Source of the DNA: Brachybacterium aquaticum | GTDB taxonomy: Bacteria; Actinomycetota; Actinomycetes; Actinomycetales; Dermabacteraceae | NCBI RefSeq assembly: GCF_014204755.1 | Contig: NZ_JACHLZ010000001.1 | Span: 1-64,000, forward strand | Length of the DNA stretch: 64,000 nucleotides | Direction of reading: 5' to 3' | Part shown: positions 8,012-16,851 of the stretch, in pieces | Position numbering within the stretch: position 1 is the first letter of the stretch | How the letters are laid out: every line of letters starts with the position of its first letter | Translations under genes and position numbers: made by a program | Notes under the pieces: model-generated | What the model was told of the DNA's origin: nothing | Database searches by the model: none | The model's input: the letters and a program-made list of their open reading frames with translations, nothing else

Positions 8012-8593
8012 GGCTGAGCGCCCGACGTGACCAGTTGGTCGCCGTGGACCGCCACGTGGGTGGAGCTGGGTGGGATAGCGGCCGATGTGCCAGCACCGGG
8101 GCGGTCGCCCACCGATTCCCCGCCCCTGATTGATCCAGGTCATGGACCGGGTGGGCCGCCGACGCGTTCACTGGCTCGGTCGGCCCCAGCGGGCCGGCCC
8201 GGGGAGCCCCAACGAGGTGTTCCTCGGCCGGTTTTTCTGACATCGGGTGATCCAGGCCTCGCGGCGGGCAGCGGTGAGGCGTAGCGTGATGGCGGACACA
8301 GTGCGGATGCGGGGGCGGTCGCCCGTGCATCATGAGCGCGGTTCGTGCGTTTCCGGATGGCTGAGTGCCATGCCGGGGCTTTGTGGTATTCGGAAATGCA
8401 ATAGATTCCCCCTCGCAAATCGTCACGAATCCACACCGATCGCGACATCGGGGGCGACGCTCCGCGTGTCGTCTGAATGAGGTGCCGGGATGCACAGACG
8501 CATTCCCAGGTTGATCCACCTCATGGTGCCGTGGCGAACGATCCCCTCGCGTGATCCTGGCCGAAAAGTGCTCCCACCTGGTCGGACAGATCC
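8012..8593. other. Gene-free stretch upstream of the nitric oxide reductase operon
   Basis: No convincing coding frame on either strand. The interval is mostly GC-rich, with one relatively AT-rich patch at about 8385-8435 where an upstream regulator could bind. I could not match it to a known NO-responsive site such as that of NsrR or DNR. Confidence 0.5.
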
Positions 8594-8623
8594 TTGACGT
8601 TCCCTGGGAATCCTGGGTACTCT
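8594..8623 (+). promoter_or_regulatory. Sigma-70-type promoter of the nitric oxide reductase operon
   Basis: TTGACG at 8594-8599 and TACTCT at 8618-8623 with an 18-nt spacer. A transcript beginning near 8630 would have a leader of about 55 nt before the GTG at 8684. Confidence 0.55.
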
Positions 8624-8683
8624 CGGAAAAGCTGTCGACCGGTATCCGGGCCGCGTCGCACCTCGATAGAACGGATCACTGGT

Positions 8684-11131
8684 GTGAGTGTCGTTGAGAA
8701 AAGTGATCAGCAGAGGAATCGTGCGGAGCTCTCGATCTCCAAGGGATGGGTGCAGGGCGTCGCCCTCGTGCTCATATTCGGCTTCTTCGTGATGGGCGTG
8801 CTGGCGTACCGCACGTACACGGATTCCATGCCCCTGCCGCAGCAGGTCGTCAGTGAGGACGGCGAGGTGGTCTACACCCAGGAGGAGATCACCAGCGGTC
8901 AGAACATCTTCCTGACACGCGGCATCCAGCAGTACGGGTCGATCGTCGGCCACGGTGCGTACCTGGGCCCGGATTACACCGCCGAGTACCTCCGCCTGAG
9001 CACCGAGCACATCCACGAGCAGCTCGAGGCGCAGGGCGTGCAGGAGCCGGCCGCCGCGACCTCCGAGATGCAGCGCACCAACCGGTACGACGAGGCCACC
9101 GGCACCCTCGTGCTCACCGACGAGCAGATCAGCGCCTTCGAGGAGATGAAGCAGTACTACGGCGACTTCTTCGGCGATCCCACCACCTCCCAGGGCCTGA
9201 TCCCCAACGCCATCACCGATGAGCAGGAGATCCACGACCTCACGGCCTTCTACGCCTGGACGGCGTGGGCCAGTGCCGCCGAGCGCCCCGGCCTGGACTA
9301 CTCGTACACCAACAACTGGCCGGCCGAGCCGCGGGTCGACAACCACCCCACGGCCGACATCCTGGTGTGGTCGGCGATCTCCCTGGTGGCGCTGCTGGGC
9401 GGCCTGGGCATCCTCTTCGCGATCTTCGGCCGCTGGAGCAGCAAGCTGGGCTGGAAGGGCAACGACACCACCGCCCTGAAGTTCCTCCAGCCCGGCGAGG
9501 TGGGCATCACCAAGGCCCAGAAGTCCACCGCCTGGTTCTTCCTGGTGGTCTCGCTGCTGTTCCTGATCCAGGCCACCGTCGGTGCCTCCGTGGAGCACTA
9601 CCGGGTGGAGCTGCAGGGCTTCTTCGGCTTCGACCTGGCGCAGATCTTCCCGTTCAACCTGGCACGCACCTGGCACGTGCAACTGTCCCTGCTGTGGACG
9701 GCGGCCTCGTTCCTGGCCGCGGCCATCTTCCTGGCCCCGATCATCGCGGGCCGTGAGCCCAAGGGGCAGCACTACCTGTCCTACGGCCTGCTGGGCGCTC
9801 TGGCGCTGGTGGTCGTGGGCATGTTCGGCGGCACCGCCATCAGCATCTACGGCCCCGAGTGGGCCAAGGGCTCCCCGTTCCTCTCCCAACAGTGGGAGTA
9901 CCTGGACCTGCCCCGCTTCTTCCAGATACTGCTGGTGATCGGGCTGTTCCTGTGGTTCCTGATCATCTTCCGGGCGATCCGCTCGCGCCTGCGCACAGAG
10001 TCGAAGTTCAACATGCCCTGGCTGTTCGCCTACGCGGCGCTGGCCATCCCCGCCTTCTACGCGGTGGGCCTGCTGGCCAACAACGAGACCCACCTGACCG
10101 TCGCCGAGTTCTGGCGCTTCTGGGTGGTGCACCTGTGGGTGGAGGACTTCCTGGAGCTGTTCACCACCGTGATGGTGGCCTACCTGTTCGTGATGCTGGG
10201 CGTGGTGCGCCGCCGCATTGCCATCCAGATCATCCTGCTGGACGTCATCCTGTACTCCGCCGGCGGCGTCATCGGCACCATGCACCACCTGTACTTCTCC
10301 GGCACCCCGGTGGAGCACATGGCCCTCGGAGCGGTGTTCTCCGCCCTGGAGGTCATCCCGCTGACCTTCCTGACCGTCGAGGCCTGGACCTTCCTGCAGC
10401 TCGGCGCCCGCCAGGAGTCCCGCTCCAGCGCCCCGTTCCCGCACCGCTGGGCGGTCATGTTCCTGGTGGCCGTGGGCTTCTGGAACTTCCTGGGCGCCGG
10501 CGTGTTCGGCTTCCTGGTGAACCTGCCGATCGTCTCCTACTACCAGATCGGCACCTCACTGACCGCCAATCATGCGCACGGCTCGATGATGGGCGTGTAC
10601 GGGATGATGGCCGTGGGCCTGGCCCTGTTCGCGCTGCGGTACATCATCAAGCCGAGCAAGTGGCCCGAGAAGCTGGCCAAGATCTCCTTCTGGTCGCTCA
10701 ACATCGGCCTGGCCTGGATGATGTTCGCGACGCTGCTGCCGCTGGGCGTGCTGCAGCTGTGGGCGTCGGTCAACCAGGGCTACTTCGAGGCGCGCACCCT
10801 GGGCTACCTCACCCAGCCCGGCAACCTGGCGCTGGAATGGATGCGCATGCCCGGCGACGTCGTGTTCCTGATCGGCGGCATCCTCCCGTTCGTGTACATC
10901 GCCTGGCTGGGCGTGCGGCACGGCATCAGGGCCACCGTCACCCGCATGGAGCCGGAGACCCTGTTCGTCGAGGAGCACCCGGAGGCCCGCGAGGATCGTA
11001 CGGGCGACGCCACCGTGGGTGCCGCAGCGGCCACCGCCGGCGCCGCCGGGCAGCTGGGCAACGTGCCGCCCAGCCGTACCCGGTACGCCTCGGATCGTCG
11101 ACGCGACGACGGTGAGGGGCCGGCCTCGTGA
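8684..11131 (+). CDS. norZ: Quinol-dependent nitric oxide reductase, single subunit
   Basis: 815 residues. It reduces 2 NO to N2O at the membrane using quinol and belongs to the haem-copper oxidase superfamily. One N-terminal membrane segment (about 17-40) is followed by a periplasmic domain with TRGIQQYGSIVGHGAYLGPD, as in qNOR rather than cytochrome-c NOR. The remaining helices hold the binuclear-centre motifs: HLWVEDFLELF near 480, GTMHHLYFSG near 530 and NHAHGSMMGVYGMM near 628. I chose the GTG at 8684; its ribosome site is weak, and upstream in-frame starts overlap the promoter. The C-terminus bears an RTRYASDRR tag that recurs in the next protein. The stop overlaps the next start as GTGA. 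It probably detoxifies NO, since no other denitrification gene is near. Confidence 0.93.
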   Translation: MSVVEKSDQQRNRAELSISKGWVQGVALVLIFGFFVMGVLAYRTYTDSMPLPQQVVSEDGEVVYTQEEITSGQNIFLTRGIQQYGSIVGHGAYLGPDYTAEYLRLSTEHIHEQLEAQGVQEPAAATSEMQRTNRYDEATGTLVLTDEQISAFEEMKQYYGDFFGDPTTSQGLIPNAITDEQEIHDLTAFYAWTAWASAAERPGLDYSYTNNWPAEPRVDNHPTADILVWSAISLVALLGGLGILFAIFGRWSSKLGWKGNDTTALKFLQPGEVGITKAQKSTAWFFLVVSLLFLIQATVGASVEHYRVELQGFFGFDLAQIFPFNLARTWHVQLSLLWTAASFLAAAIFLAPIIAGREPKGQHYLSYGLLGALALVVVGMFGGTAISIYGPEWAKGSPFLSQQWEYLDLPRFFQILLVIGLFLWFLIIFRAIRSRLRTESKFNMPWLFAYAALAIPAFYAVGLLANNETHLTVAEFWRFWVVHLWVEDFLELFTTVMVAYLFVMLGVVRRRIAIQIILLDVILYSAGGVIGTMHHLYFSGTPVEHMALGAVFSALEVIPLTFLTVEAWTFLQLGARQESRSSAPFPHRWAVMFLVAVGFWNFLGAGVFGFLVNLPIVSYYQIGTSLTANHAHGSMMGVYGMMAVGLALFALRYIIKPSKWPEKLAKISFWSLNIGLAWMMFATLLPLGVLQLWASVNQGYFEARTLGYLTQPGNLALEWMRMPGDVVFLIGGILPFVYIAWLGVRHGIRATVTRMEPETLFVEEHPEAREDRTGDATVGAAAATAGAAGQLGNVPPSRTRYASDRRRDDGEGPAS

Positions 11132-11841
11132 ACGAGCTGATGGGTGCCATCGAGCTGCCGGTGCTGCTGGCCGGCGGGTACGCCGTCGTGCTGGTGCTGG
11201 TGGCCTACGGGATCGACCTGCTCGCCAAGCGCGCGCACGTCGCCAACGACGAGCAGCAGACCCAGGGCTTCGTGTACCACGAGGACCACGACGCCTGGCT
11301 GTGCCCGGAGGATCAATGGCTGTGGCCGCAGTCCTTCGACCCGGACAACCGCGTGATGCGGTACCGGGGCAGCCCCCTGGTGTGCAACTCGTGCCCCGTC
11401 AAGGACTCCTGCACCACCTCCGACGACGGCCGCGAGGTGGGCCGCACGGTCGATGCCTGGCCCTCCTCGGAGTCGGCCCGGTTCCATCGCGGCATCGCCT
11501 GCGCGGTCTCCGTCCTGGCCGTCGTGTTCCCCCTGGTCACCGCGTTCACGGTGCAGAACTGGATCAGCCAGGTGGTGCTGATGGGGATCGCAGTGGTGGT
11601 GGCCCTGGCCGGGCTGCCGCTGTGGTCGCACCTGCGCCACTCCCCGGTGGATCCCGACGGCGTGCTGTTCAAGTCCCTCGACGACAACCTCGAGGAGCGC
11701 GCGGTGGCCGCTGAGGCCCTCCAGCGCCGCCGCACCAGCTACGCCTCGGACCGTCGGTCCGACGTCGACGCCCCCGTCCCCCTGGTGCTCGGACGCACCC
11801 GCTACGCCTCAGAACGGAAGAAGGCCCAAGAGAATGTCTAG
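11128..11841 (+). CDS. Membrane protein with Cys motif, NO reductase operon
   Basis: 237 residues with no family recognised. One membrane segment lies near 8-30. A soluble part holds WLCPEDQWLWPQ and a compact cluster CNSCPVKDSC (C-x2-C-x4-C) near residues 90-99, so four nearby Cys could bind zinc or an Fe-S cluster. Two more hydrophobic segments span about 118-170. The C-terminal tail contains RRTSYASDRR and RTRYASERK, the same motif as the end of the reductase. Start and stop overlap both neighbours, so translation is coupled to the reductase. A role in assembly, electron delivery or NO sensing is inference only. Confidence 0.75.
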   Translation: MNELMGAIELPVLLAGGYAVVLVLVAYGIDLLAKRAHVANDEQQTQGFVYHEDHDAWLCPEDQWLWPQSFDPDNRVMRYRGSPLVCNSCPVKDSCTTSDDGREVGRTVDAWPSSESARFHRGIACAVSVLAVVFPLVTAFTVQNWISQVVLMGIAVVVALAGLPLWSHLRHSPVDPDGVLFKSLDDNLEERAVAAEALQRRRTSYASDRRSDVDAPVPLVLGRTRYASERKKAQENV

Positions 11842-12709
11842 TATGCCCGGCTACGTGATCATCCTGATCGTGGTGGTGGTCCTGCTGCTCGTGCTGCTGG
11901 CCGCCTCGCTGAAGGTGGTGCGCGAGTACGAGCGGCTGGTGGTGTTCCGCCTGGGTCGCCTGCGCGGACCGCTCGGCCCGGGCCTGGTGATCATGCTGCC
12001 GTTCCTGGATCGCTCCGTGCGGGTGGACCAGCGCGTGGTCACCCTGACCATCCCGCCGCAGGAGGTCATCACCCGCGACAACGTCACCGCTCGCGTCAAC
12101 GCCGTGGTGATGTTCAAGGTGGCCGATCCGGTGCGCTCGGTGATGTCGGTGGAGAACCACGCGGTGGCCACCTCCCAGTTCGCCCAGACCACCCTGCGCT
12201 CCGTGGTGGGTCGCGCCGACCTGGACACCCTGCTCGCCCACCGCGCCGATCTCAACGAGGACCTCTACCAGTCGATCGCCCAGCAGGCCGTGCCGTGGGG
12301 CGTGGACGTGGTGGTGGTGGAGATCAAGGACGTGGAGATCCCCGAGATGATGCAGCGCGCCATGGCCCGCCAGGCCGAGGCCGAGCGTGAACGCCGCGCC
12401 AAGGTGATCAGCGCCCACGGCGAGCTCGAGGCCTCCGAGGAGCTGCGCGACGCGGCCCTCACCCTCAGCGAGGCCCCCGCCTCCCTGCAGCTGCGCTACC
12501 TGCAGACCCTGCTCGAGCTGGGAGCGGACCAGAACTCCACGGTGGTGTTCCCGCTGCCGATGGACATCGTCGGCCCCCTGATGGGAGCCCTGAACCAGCT
12601 CGCGCCCGACGAGAGCGAGACCCGCCGGGATTCCACCCCCACCCGTACCCAGTCCGACACGCACGGACTGGCCGTCGTCGACGACCGCGCAGAAGGACGA
12701 TCACGATGA
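11834..12709 (+). CDS. SPFH/stomatin-like (slipin) membrane protein
   Basis: 291 residues. An N-terminal membrane segment (about 5-27, IILIVVVVLLLVLLAASL) is followed by the SPFH domain: VREYERLVVFRLGR, GLVIMLPFLD, the TLTIPPQEVITRDNVTARVN stretch and FAQTTLRSVVGRADLDTLLA. A charged helix (MARQAEAERERRAKVISAHG) and the usual slipin C-terminus follow. Such proteins form oligomeric membrane microdomains that organise or protect other complexes. Its ATG lies 8 nt inside the previous gene and has AGAAGG 9 nt upstream. It may scaffold the nitric oxide reductase, which is inference from the operon. Confidence 0.9.
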   Translation: MSSMPGYVIILIVVVVLLLVLLAASLKVVREYERLVVFRLGRLRGPLGPGLVIMLPFLDRSVRVDQRVVTLTIPPQEVITRDNVTARVNAVVMFKVADPVRSVMSVENHAVATSQFAQTTLRSVVGRADLDTLLAHRADLNEDLYQSIAQQAVPWGVDVVVVEIKDVEIPEMMQRAMARQAEAERERRAKVISAHGELEASEELRDAALTLSEAPASLQLRYLQTLLELGADQNSTVVFPLPMDIVGPLMGALNQLAPDESETRRDSTPTRTQSDTHGLAVVDDRAEGRSR

Positions 12710-13041
12710 ATGACACCGCACCCACCACCGCACCCCGAGCCGTGGACGACGACGCCCCGGTGCCGCCCGGGCGGCCCATCCGCCTGGAGCCCACTCCACC
12801 CGGCCTGTGGCGGGTGCTGCTCGGGGTGGTGGTCGCGCTGCTGGCGCCGTTCTTCGGCATCCTCATCGGCAGCGGCATCGGCTCTGCCGAGGGCGGCAAC
12901 CGGATGGACCCCCTGTACTGGGGCTTCTTCATCGGCGGACTGATCGGTGCGCTGGGCCTGGTGGCAGCGGGCCTCGGTGCGATGGCGCTGATCCGCCACG
13001 CGCGGGCCAAGGGCTACGCCGAGGATGCCGAGGCGCACTGA
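12706..13041 (+). CDS. Small two-helix membrane protein, NO reductase operon
   Basis: 111 residues. A Pro/Ala-rich N-terminus is followed by two hydrophobic segments (about 42-66 and 78-100) and a short basic C-terminus. The start overlaps the slipin stop (ATGA), and the stop shares a base with the next start. No family recognised. Position makes it part of the reductase module. Confidence 0.7.
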   Translation: MNDTAPTTAPRAVDDDAPVPPGRPIRLEPTPPGLWRVLLGVVVALLAPFFGILIGSGIGSAEGGNRMDPLYWGFFIGGLIGALGLVAAGLGAMALIRHARAKGYAEDAEAH

Positions 13042-13484
13042 TGAGCACCTCCGAGCTGCAGGCACCGGGCGTCGCCGCGCCGAGCGGATCCACCGCGTCA
13101 CCGGCCGACGCGCACTTCCGCTCCGACGGCGCCGCGGACCGCGCGATGCGTCGCCTGCTGGGGATCAAGGGCCGTGACCTGCGGTCCGGCGAGGGCGCGC
13201 ACACGGCGTTCCGCATCTCCGTGGTGATCTCCGCGCTGCGCTGCGTCATCACCTACGTGGCGATCCCGGTGCTGATCCCTATCCTGAGCCTGGCCGGCTG
13301 GGTCGCGGCACCGGTGGGGATCGCCCTGTGCGTGATCGCTGCGATCAACGGCGTGATCAGCGTGCGCCGCTTCTGGCGCGCCGACCACCGCCACCGCTGG
13401 ACCTACACCGCCTTCATCGGGGTGGTCTTCGTGATCCTCACGATCTCGACGATCACCGAACTGGGACGACTAGGAGTGATCTGA
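13041..13484 (+). CDS. Small membrane protein, NO reductase operon
   Basis: 147 residues. The first 60 are soluble (LLGIKGRDLRSGEGAHTAFR). Three hydrophobic segments follow at about 57-80, 84-103 and 120-140, with an RRFWRADHRHRW basic-aromatic loop between the last two. The ATG overlaps the previous stop (TGATG). The longer open frame upstream is the alternative frame of the preceding gene. No family recognised. Confidence 0.7.
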   Translation: MSTSELQAPGVAAPSGSTASPADAHFRSDGAADRAMRRLLGIKGRDLRSGEGAHTAFRISVVISALRCVITYVAIPVLIPILSLAGWVAAPVGIALCVIAAINGVISVRRFWRADHRHRWTYTAFIGVVFVILTISTITELGRLGVI

Positions 13485-13663
13485 TGAGCACCGTCCACGA
13501 CACGAACCCTGAGACCGCCGGCGCCCCCGCCCCCGCCCCGCAGCCGATCGACGGCTGGGTGCCCGAGGAGCGCGAGCCCACCGCCGCCGAGAACAACTTC
13601 ATGAGCTTCGCGCTGTTCGGCTTCCTGATCCTGTTCGGAGTGGGCTGCTTCATCGTGTTCTGA
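13484..13663 (+). CDS. 59-residue single-span membrane protein, NO reductase operon
   Basis: The short Pro-rich cytoplasmic start includes IDGWVPEEREPTAAEN. One C-terminal membrane helix follows (FMSFALFGFLILFGVGCFIVF region, residues 39-59). It overlaps the previous stop (TGATG) and is the last gene of the six-gene chain. It resembles the small accessory subunits of respiratory complexes in size and topology. No homologue recognised. Confidence 0.65.
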   Translation: MSTVHDTNPETAGAPAPAPQPIDGWVPEEREPTAAENNFMSFALFGFLILFGVGCFIVF

Positions 13664-13750
13664 GCCGCCGGCCGGATCCTCGACCTTCGAGGGCCGGGGG
13701 TCGGCCATCCGGTCGATGGCACGCGCCGCCCGGCCGACGATGCTGGGGGC

Positions 13751-14479
13751 ATGACGACGACACAGCACACCGAGCAGCCCACCCTGTACCGCGGCCGGGT
13801 CAAGGGCCGCGACTACGAGGTGCGGGCCCACCACGGGGTGGTCGACACCCGCGCCACCGTGATCATCGACGGCATCGAGCTCGACGCCGAGGCGCTGCAG
13901 ACCCAGGAGACCGTCGGCAAGGTCGTGCACACGGTGCGCCGGCCCGATGCGACGGGGACGCTGCGCAACGCCGAGCAGATCGTGGTTCGCACCGCCGGGT
14001 TCGGCGGCAAGGGCGAGGTGGACGTGCTGGGCGGAGCGGACCCCACGGACATCTCCCGCACCCCGCTCGCGCCCGAGAAGGGCAGCGCCTCCTGGGAGCG
14101 CGAGCAGCGGCGCGTGGCGCATCCGGTGCGGTTCGCCCTGGTCAGCGCGGGGGCCGCCGCCGTGAAGTTCCTGGTGCCGCTGCTGGGCATCGGCGCGCTG
14201 CTGAGCGGGATCCTGCGCCCGGCGAGGGAGGGGATCGCCCCGTTCCTGCAGCCGGTGCGCGAGCTGATCCAGGGGGTGCTCAGCCCGATCGGCAGGGCAC
14301 TGGCATGGCTGCAGGAGACGCTGCTCGGGTGGGTGCCGGAGCTCTCGCTGCGCCTCCCGTTCGACGTGCCAGGGTGGGTGGTCGACGTCGGCATCCCCGT
14401 GCTGGTGGTGCTCGCGGTGTTCACGCTGACGCTCTCCCGCACGCGGTCGCGGGCACGGCAGCTGGACGGCACGCCCTGA
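13751..14479 (+). CDS. Hypothetical membrane protein
   Basis: 242 residues. The soluble N-terminal half (about 1-125) is beta-rich, with YRGRVKGRDYEVRAHHGVVD and TATVIIDGIELDAE-like strands. Two or three hydrophobic segments follow around 133-160, 165-185 and 213-232. No family recognised. It lies 87 nt after the NO reductase operon and may be separately transcribed. The start ATG is preceded by GGGGGC, with GATGCT 6 nt upstream resembling the leaderless promoters seen elsewhere in the window. Confidence 0.65.
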   Translation: MTTTQHTEQPTLYRGRVKGRDYEVRAHHGVVDTRATVIIDGIELDAEALQTQETVGKVVHTVRRPDATGTLRNAEQIVVRTAGFGGKGEVDVLGGADPTDISRTPLAPEKGSASWEREQRRVAHPVRFALVSAGAAAVKFLVPLLGIGALLSGILRPAREGIAPFLQPVRELIQGVLSPIGRALAWLQETLLGWVPELSLRLPFDVPGWVVDVGIPVLVVLAVFTLTLSRTRSRARQLDGTP

Positions 14480-14560
14480 GCTGCTGTTCACCGCCGCCCC
14501 GCACGCCGATCCTGGAAACGGGCATTTCTCGCCCCGTCAGCAGCCACCAGGGAGGGAATC

Positions 14561-15365
14561 ATAAGCACCATCCAGGACCTGATCTCGCTCGAGGGCAAGG
14601 TCGCGATCATCACCGGGGCCTCGCAGGGGATCGGTGAGGCGACCGCCCGCCGCTACCACGAGGCCGGCGCCACCGTCGTCATCGCGGACCTCAAGGAAGC
14701 GGAGTCGGCCGTGATCGCCGACGACCTCAACGGGCAGGGTCCGGACTCGGCCCGCGCGGTCGGCATCGACGTCACCGACACCGCCGCGGCCGAGAAGCTC
14801 GTGGCCTCGGTGATCGAAGACTTCGGTGGCGTCGACGTCCTGGTCGCCAACGCGGGCGTGTTCCCCTTCGCCCCGATCGCCGACATGGACGCCGACATGC
14901 TGCGGACGGTCTTCGACATCAACGTCGTCGGCGTCCACAACTTCCTGCGCCCGGTCACGAAGCACATGGTCGAGTCGGGCCGGAAGGGCAAGATCGTCAT
15001 CACCCTGTCGATCGACGCCCTGCATCCGTCGGCCCCGGGCCTGGGCGCGTACGACACCTCCAAGCACGCCCTGTACGGCTACATGCGGATGGCCGCGCTG
15101 GAGTACGCGGAGGCCAGCATCATGATCAACGGTCTGGCACCCGGTGGCATCCTCACCCCGGGCGTGACCGGCGGCGCCGACACCACCGAGCTGATCGAGA
15201 ACTCGGGAGTGCCAGTGGGGCGCTGGGGCGAGTACGCCTGGGGTGCGGGCGCCCGCAGGGTCCGACCGGGGGATCGCCCCACCTCGATCCGGCGCCAGCA
15301 CCGACGAGGTGCCGACGCTCGCCGGCGGGACGCCGCTGCGCCCGGGAGAGCGCTCGCGTCCCTGA
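14561..15365 (+). pseudogene. SDR family oxidoreductase with ATA in place of the start and a disrupted C-terminus
   Basis: A classical short-chain dehydrogenase. TGASQGIGEATAR is the cofactor loop, VLVANAGVFPF the NAG motif, ITLSIDAL supplies the catalytic Ser and AYDTSKHAL the YxxxK pair. At the expected initiation site, GGAGGGAATC is followed by ATA rather than ATG. There is no other start in frame before the cofactor loop; the first in-frame Met lies well inside the domain. After GVPVGRWGE (near 15225) the sequence stops resembling the family, and a family-like end (LAGGTPLRPGE) reappears in the +1 frame and ends at 15363-15365. The original frame instead runs on to 15430. An indel or local scrambling is the likely cause. 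Confidence 0.65.
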
Positions 15366-15438
15366 CCGCCCGGCACTTCCCTCCCACTCGCCCGATGCGT
15401 AGCGTGGCCGTGCACAGCACCCGAGGGTAGGAGCCGCG

Positions 15439-16812
15439 ATGAGGATCGAGACCACGCACCGGGTGGGGCACCCGCAGCCCGAGGTGCAGGCCTGGTACGG
15501 ACGTCCCGGTGCCCTGGTGCGCCTCACCCCGCCGGGGCTGGCCTCGATGGACGCCCCGGGCGAGGGCGGGATGCGCGCCGGCCGCCTCGTCGGCACCCGG
15601 GTGGGGCCGCCCGCGCTCCCGGATCTGCTCCGCCCGCACTGGATCCTCCGTCACGCCGAGCACGACCCGCAGGCCGGGCGGTTCGTGGACCAGCAGGCGC
15701 GCGGCCCGTGGCGCACCTGGCGGCACGAGCACCGGCTGGAGGCCGACGGGTCCGGCACGCTGGTGCACGACCGCATCGAGATCGAGATGCCGCGCCGCCT
15801 GGAGCGGCTGGAGCCGGCTGCGGCCTCGCGGATGCGCCGCCTGCTGGCGTTCCGCAGCCGGCAGCTGCACGACGACCTCGCCTTCCACGCCGCGTTCGCC
15901 CACCTCCCGCGCCGCACCGTCGCGATCACCGGCTCCTCCGGCCTGATCGGCACCCAGCTCGCCGCGCTGCTGGAGACGGGCGGGCACACCGTGCGGCGGA
16001 TGGTGCGGGAGAACAGCGTGGGCGCGGGAGAGATCTCCTGGGACCCGCGCAGCGGCGAGCTGGACCCCGCCGACCTCGAGGGCGTGGACGTGGTGGTCAA
16101 CCTCGCCGGTCGCTCGATCGGCACCCGCTGGACCCGCTCCGCGCGGCGCGAGATCCGCGACTCCCGCGTGAACGGCACCTCGCTGCTCTCCCGCACCCTC
16201 GCGGGGATGCGCGACGGCCCCACGGCGCTGGTGCAGGCCTCCGCGATCGGGCTGTACGGCCCGCGGCGCCCCGGTGAGCTGCTCACCGAGGACGATCCCG
16301 GCGGCGAGGGCTTCCTCGCGGATCTGGTGCGGGACTGGGAGGGCTCCACCCGTGCCGCGCGCGGCGCCGGGGTGCGGGTGGCGCACGTGCGCACCGGACT
16401 GGCGCTCAGCGATGGGGGCGGCTCCCTGCTGCCGCAGCTGCCGCTGTTCCTGGCCGGGATGGGCGGGCGTCTCACCGACGCGGAGGCGATGCTCTCCTGG
16501 ATCTCCCTGGACGACGTGGTGCGCGTGTTCGCCCACGCCGCGCTCACCGCCGACCTCGACGGTCCGGTCAACGCCGTCGCCCCGCGGCCGGTGACCGCGC
16601 TCGAGTTCGCCCGCGCCCTCGGCGCGGTGCTGCACCGGCCCGCCCTGCTGCCGGTGCCGCCGTTCGGGCCGCGGGCCGTGCTGGGCGGCGCCGCCGCCGA
16701 CGAGCTGATCCGCACCGACCAGCGCGTCTCCTCCGCCCGTCTCGAGGCGAGCGGATTCGCGCCCGCCCATGCCGAGCTCACCCCGGCGCTGCAGCACCTG
16801 CTGTGGCGGTGA
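15439..16812 (+). CDS. TIGR01777 family epimerase with N-terminal SRPBCC-like domain
   Basis: 457 residues. Residues 1-155 form a ligand-binding (SRPBCC/cyclase-like) domain with WRTWRHEHRLEADGSGTLV-type strands. An extended-SDR domain follows, with TGSSGLIGTQLAALL as the NAD(P) loop near 165, then VVNLAGRSIGTRWT and QASAIGLYG, as in the SulA/YfcH-like TIGR01777 group. The domain order matches many actinobacterial members. The substrate is unknown. GGTAGGAGCCGCG precedes the ATG. It probably lies downstream of, and independent from, the SDR pseudogene. Confidence 0.88.
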   Translation: MRIETTHRVGHPQPEVQAWYGRPGALVRLTPPGLASMDAPGEGGMRAGRLVGTRVGPPALPDLLRPHWILRHAEHDPQAGRFVDQQARGPWRTWRHEHRLEADGSGTLVHDRIEIEMPRRLERLEPAAASRMRRLLAFRSRQLHDDLAFHAAFAHLPRRTVAITGSSGLIGTQLAALLETGGHTVRRMVRENSVGAGEISWDPRSGELDPADLEGVDVVVNLAGRSIGTRWTRSARREIRDSRVNGTSLLSRTLAGMRDGPTALVQASAIGLYGPRRPGELLTEDDPGGEGFLADLVRDWEGSTRAARGAGVRVAHVRTGLALSDGGGSLLPQLPLFLAGMGGRLTDAEAMLSWISLDDVVRVFAHAALTADLDGPVNAVAPRPVTALEFARALGAVLHRPALLPVPPFGPRAVLGGAAADELIRTDQRVSSARLEASGFAPAHAELTPALQHLLWR

Positions 16813-16851
16813 GGGTCCGCGCCCGCTTCCCGGCCGCGCTCGCAGGCGCGC

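Noticed and set aside
8385..8435. NsrR or DNR binding site before the NO reductase
   Set aside because: The AT-rich patch has no clear symmetrical match to either consensus.
8423..10444. 673-codon minus-strand open frame opposite the NO reductase
   Set aside because: Gln/His/Gly-rich translation with no membrane or domain pattern; it is the complement of a gene with clear motifs.
15079..16797. 572-codon minus-strand open frame opposite the TIGR01777 gene
   Set aside because: No domain; the plus strand carries a recognised protein with a ribosome site.
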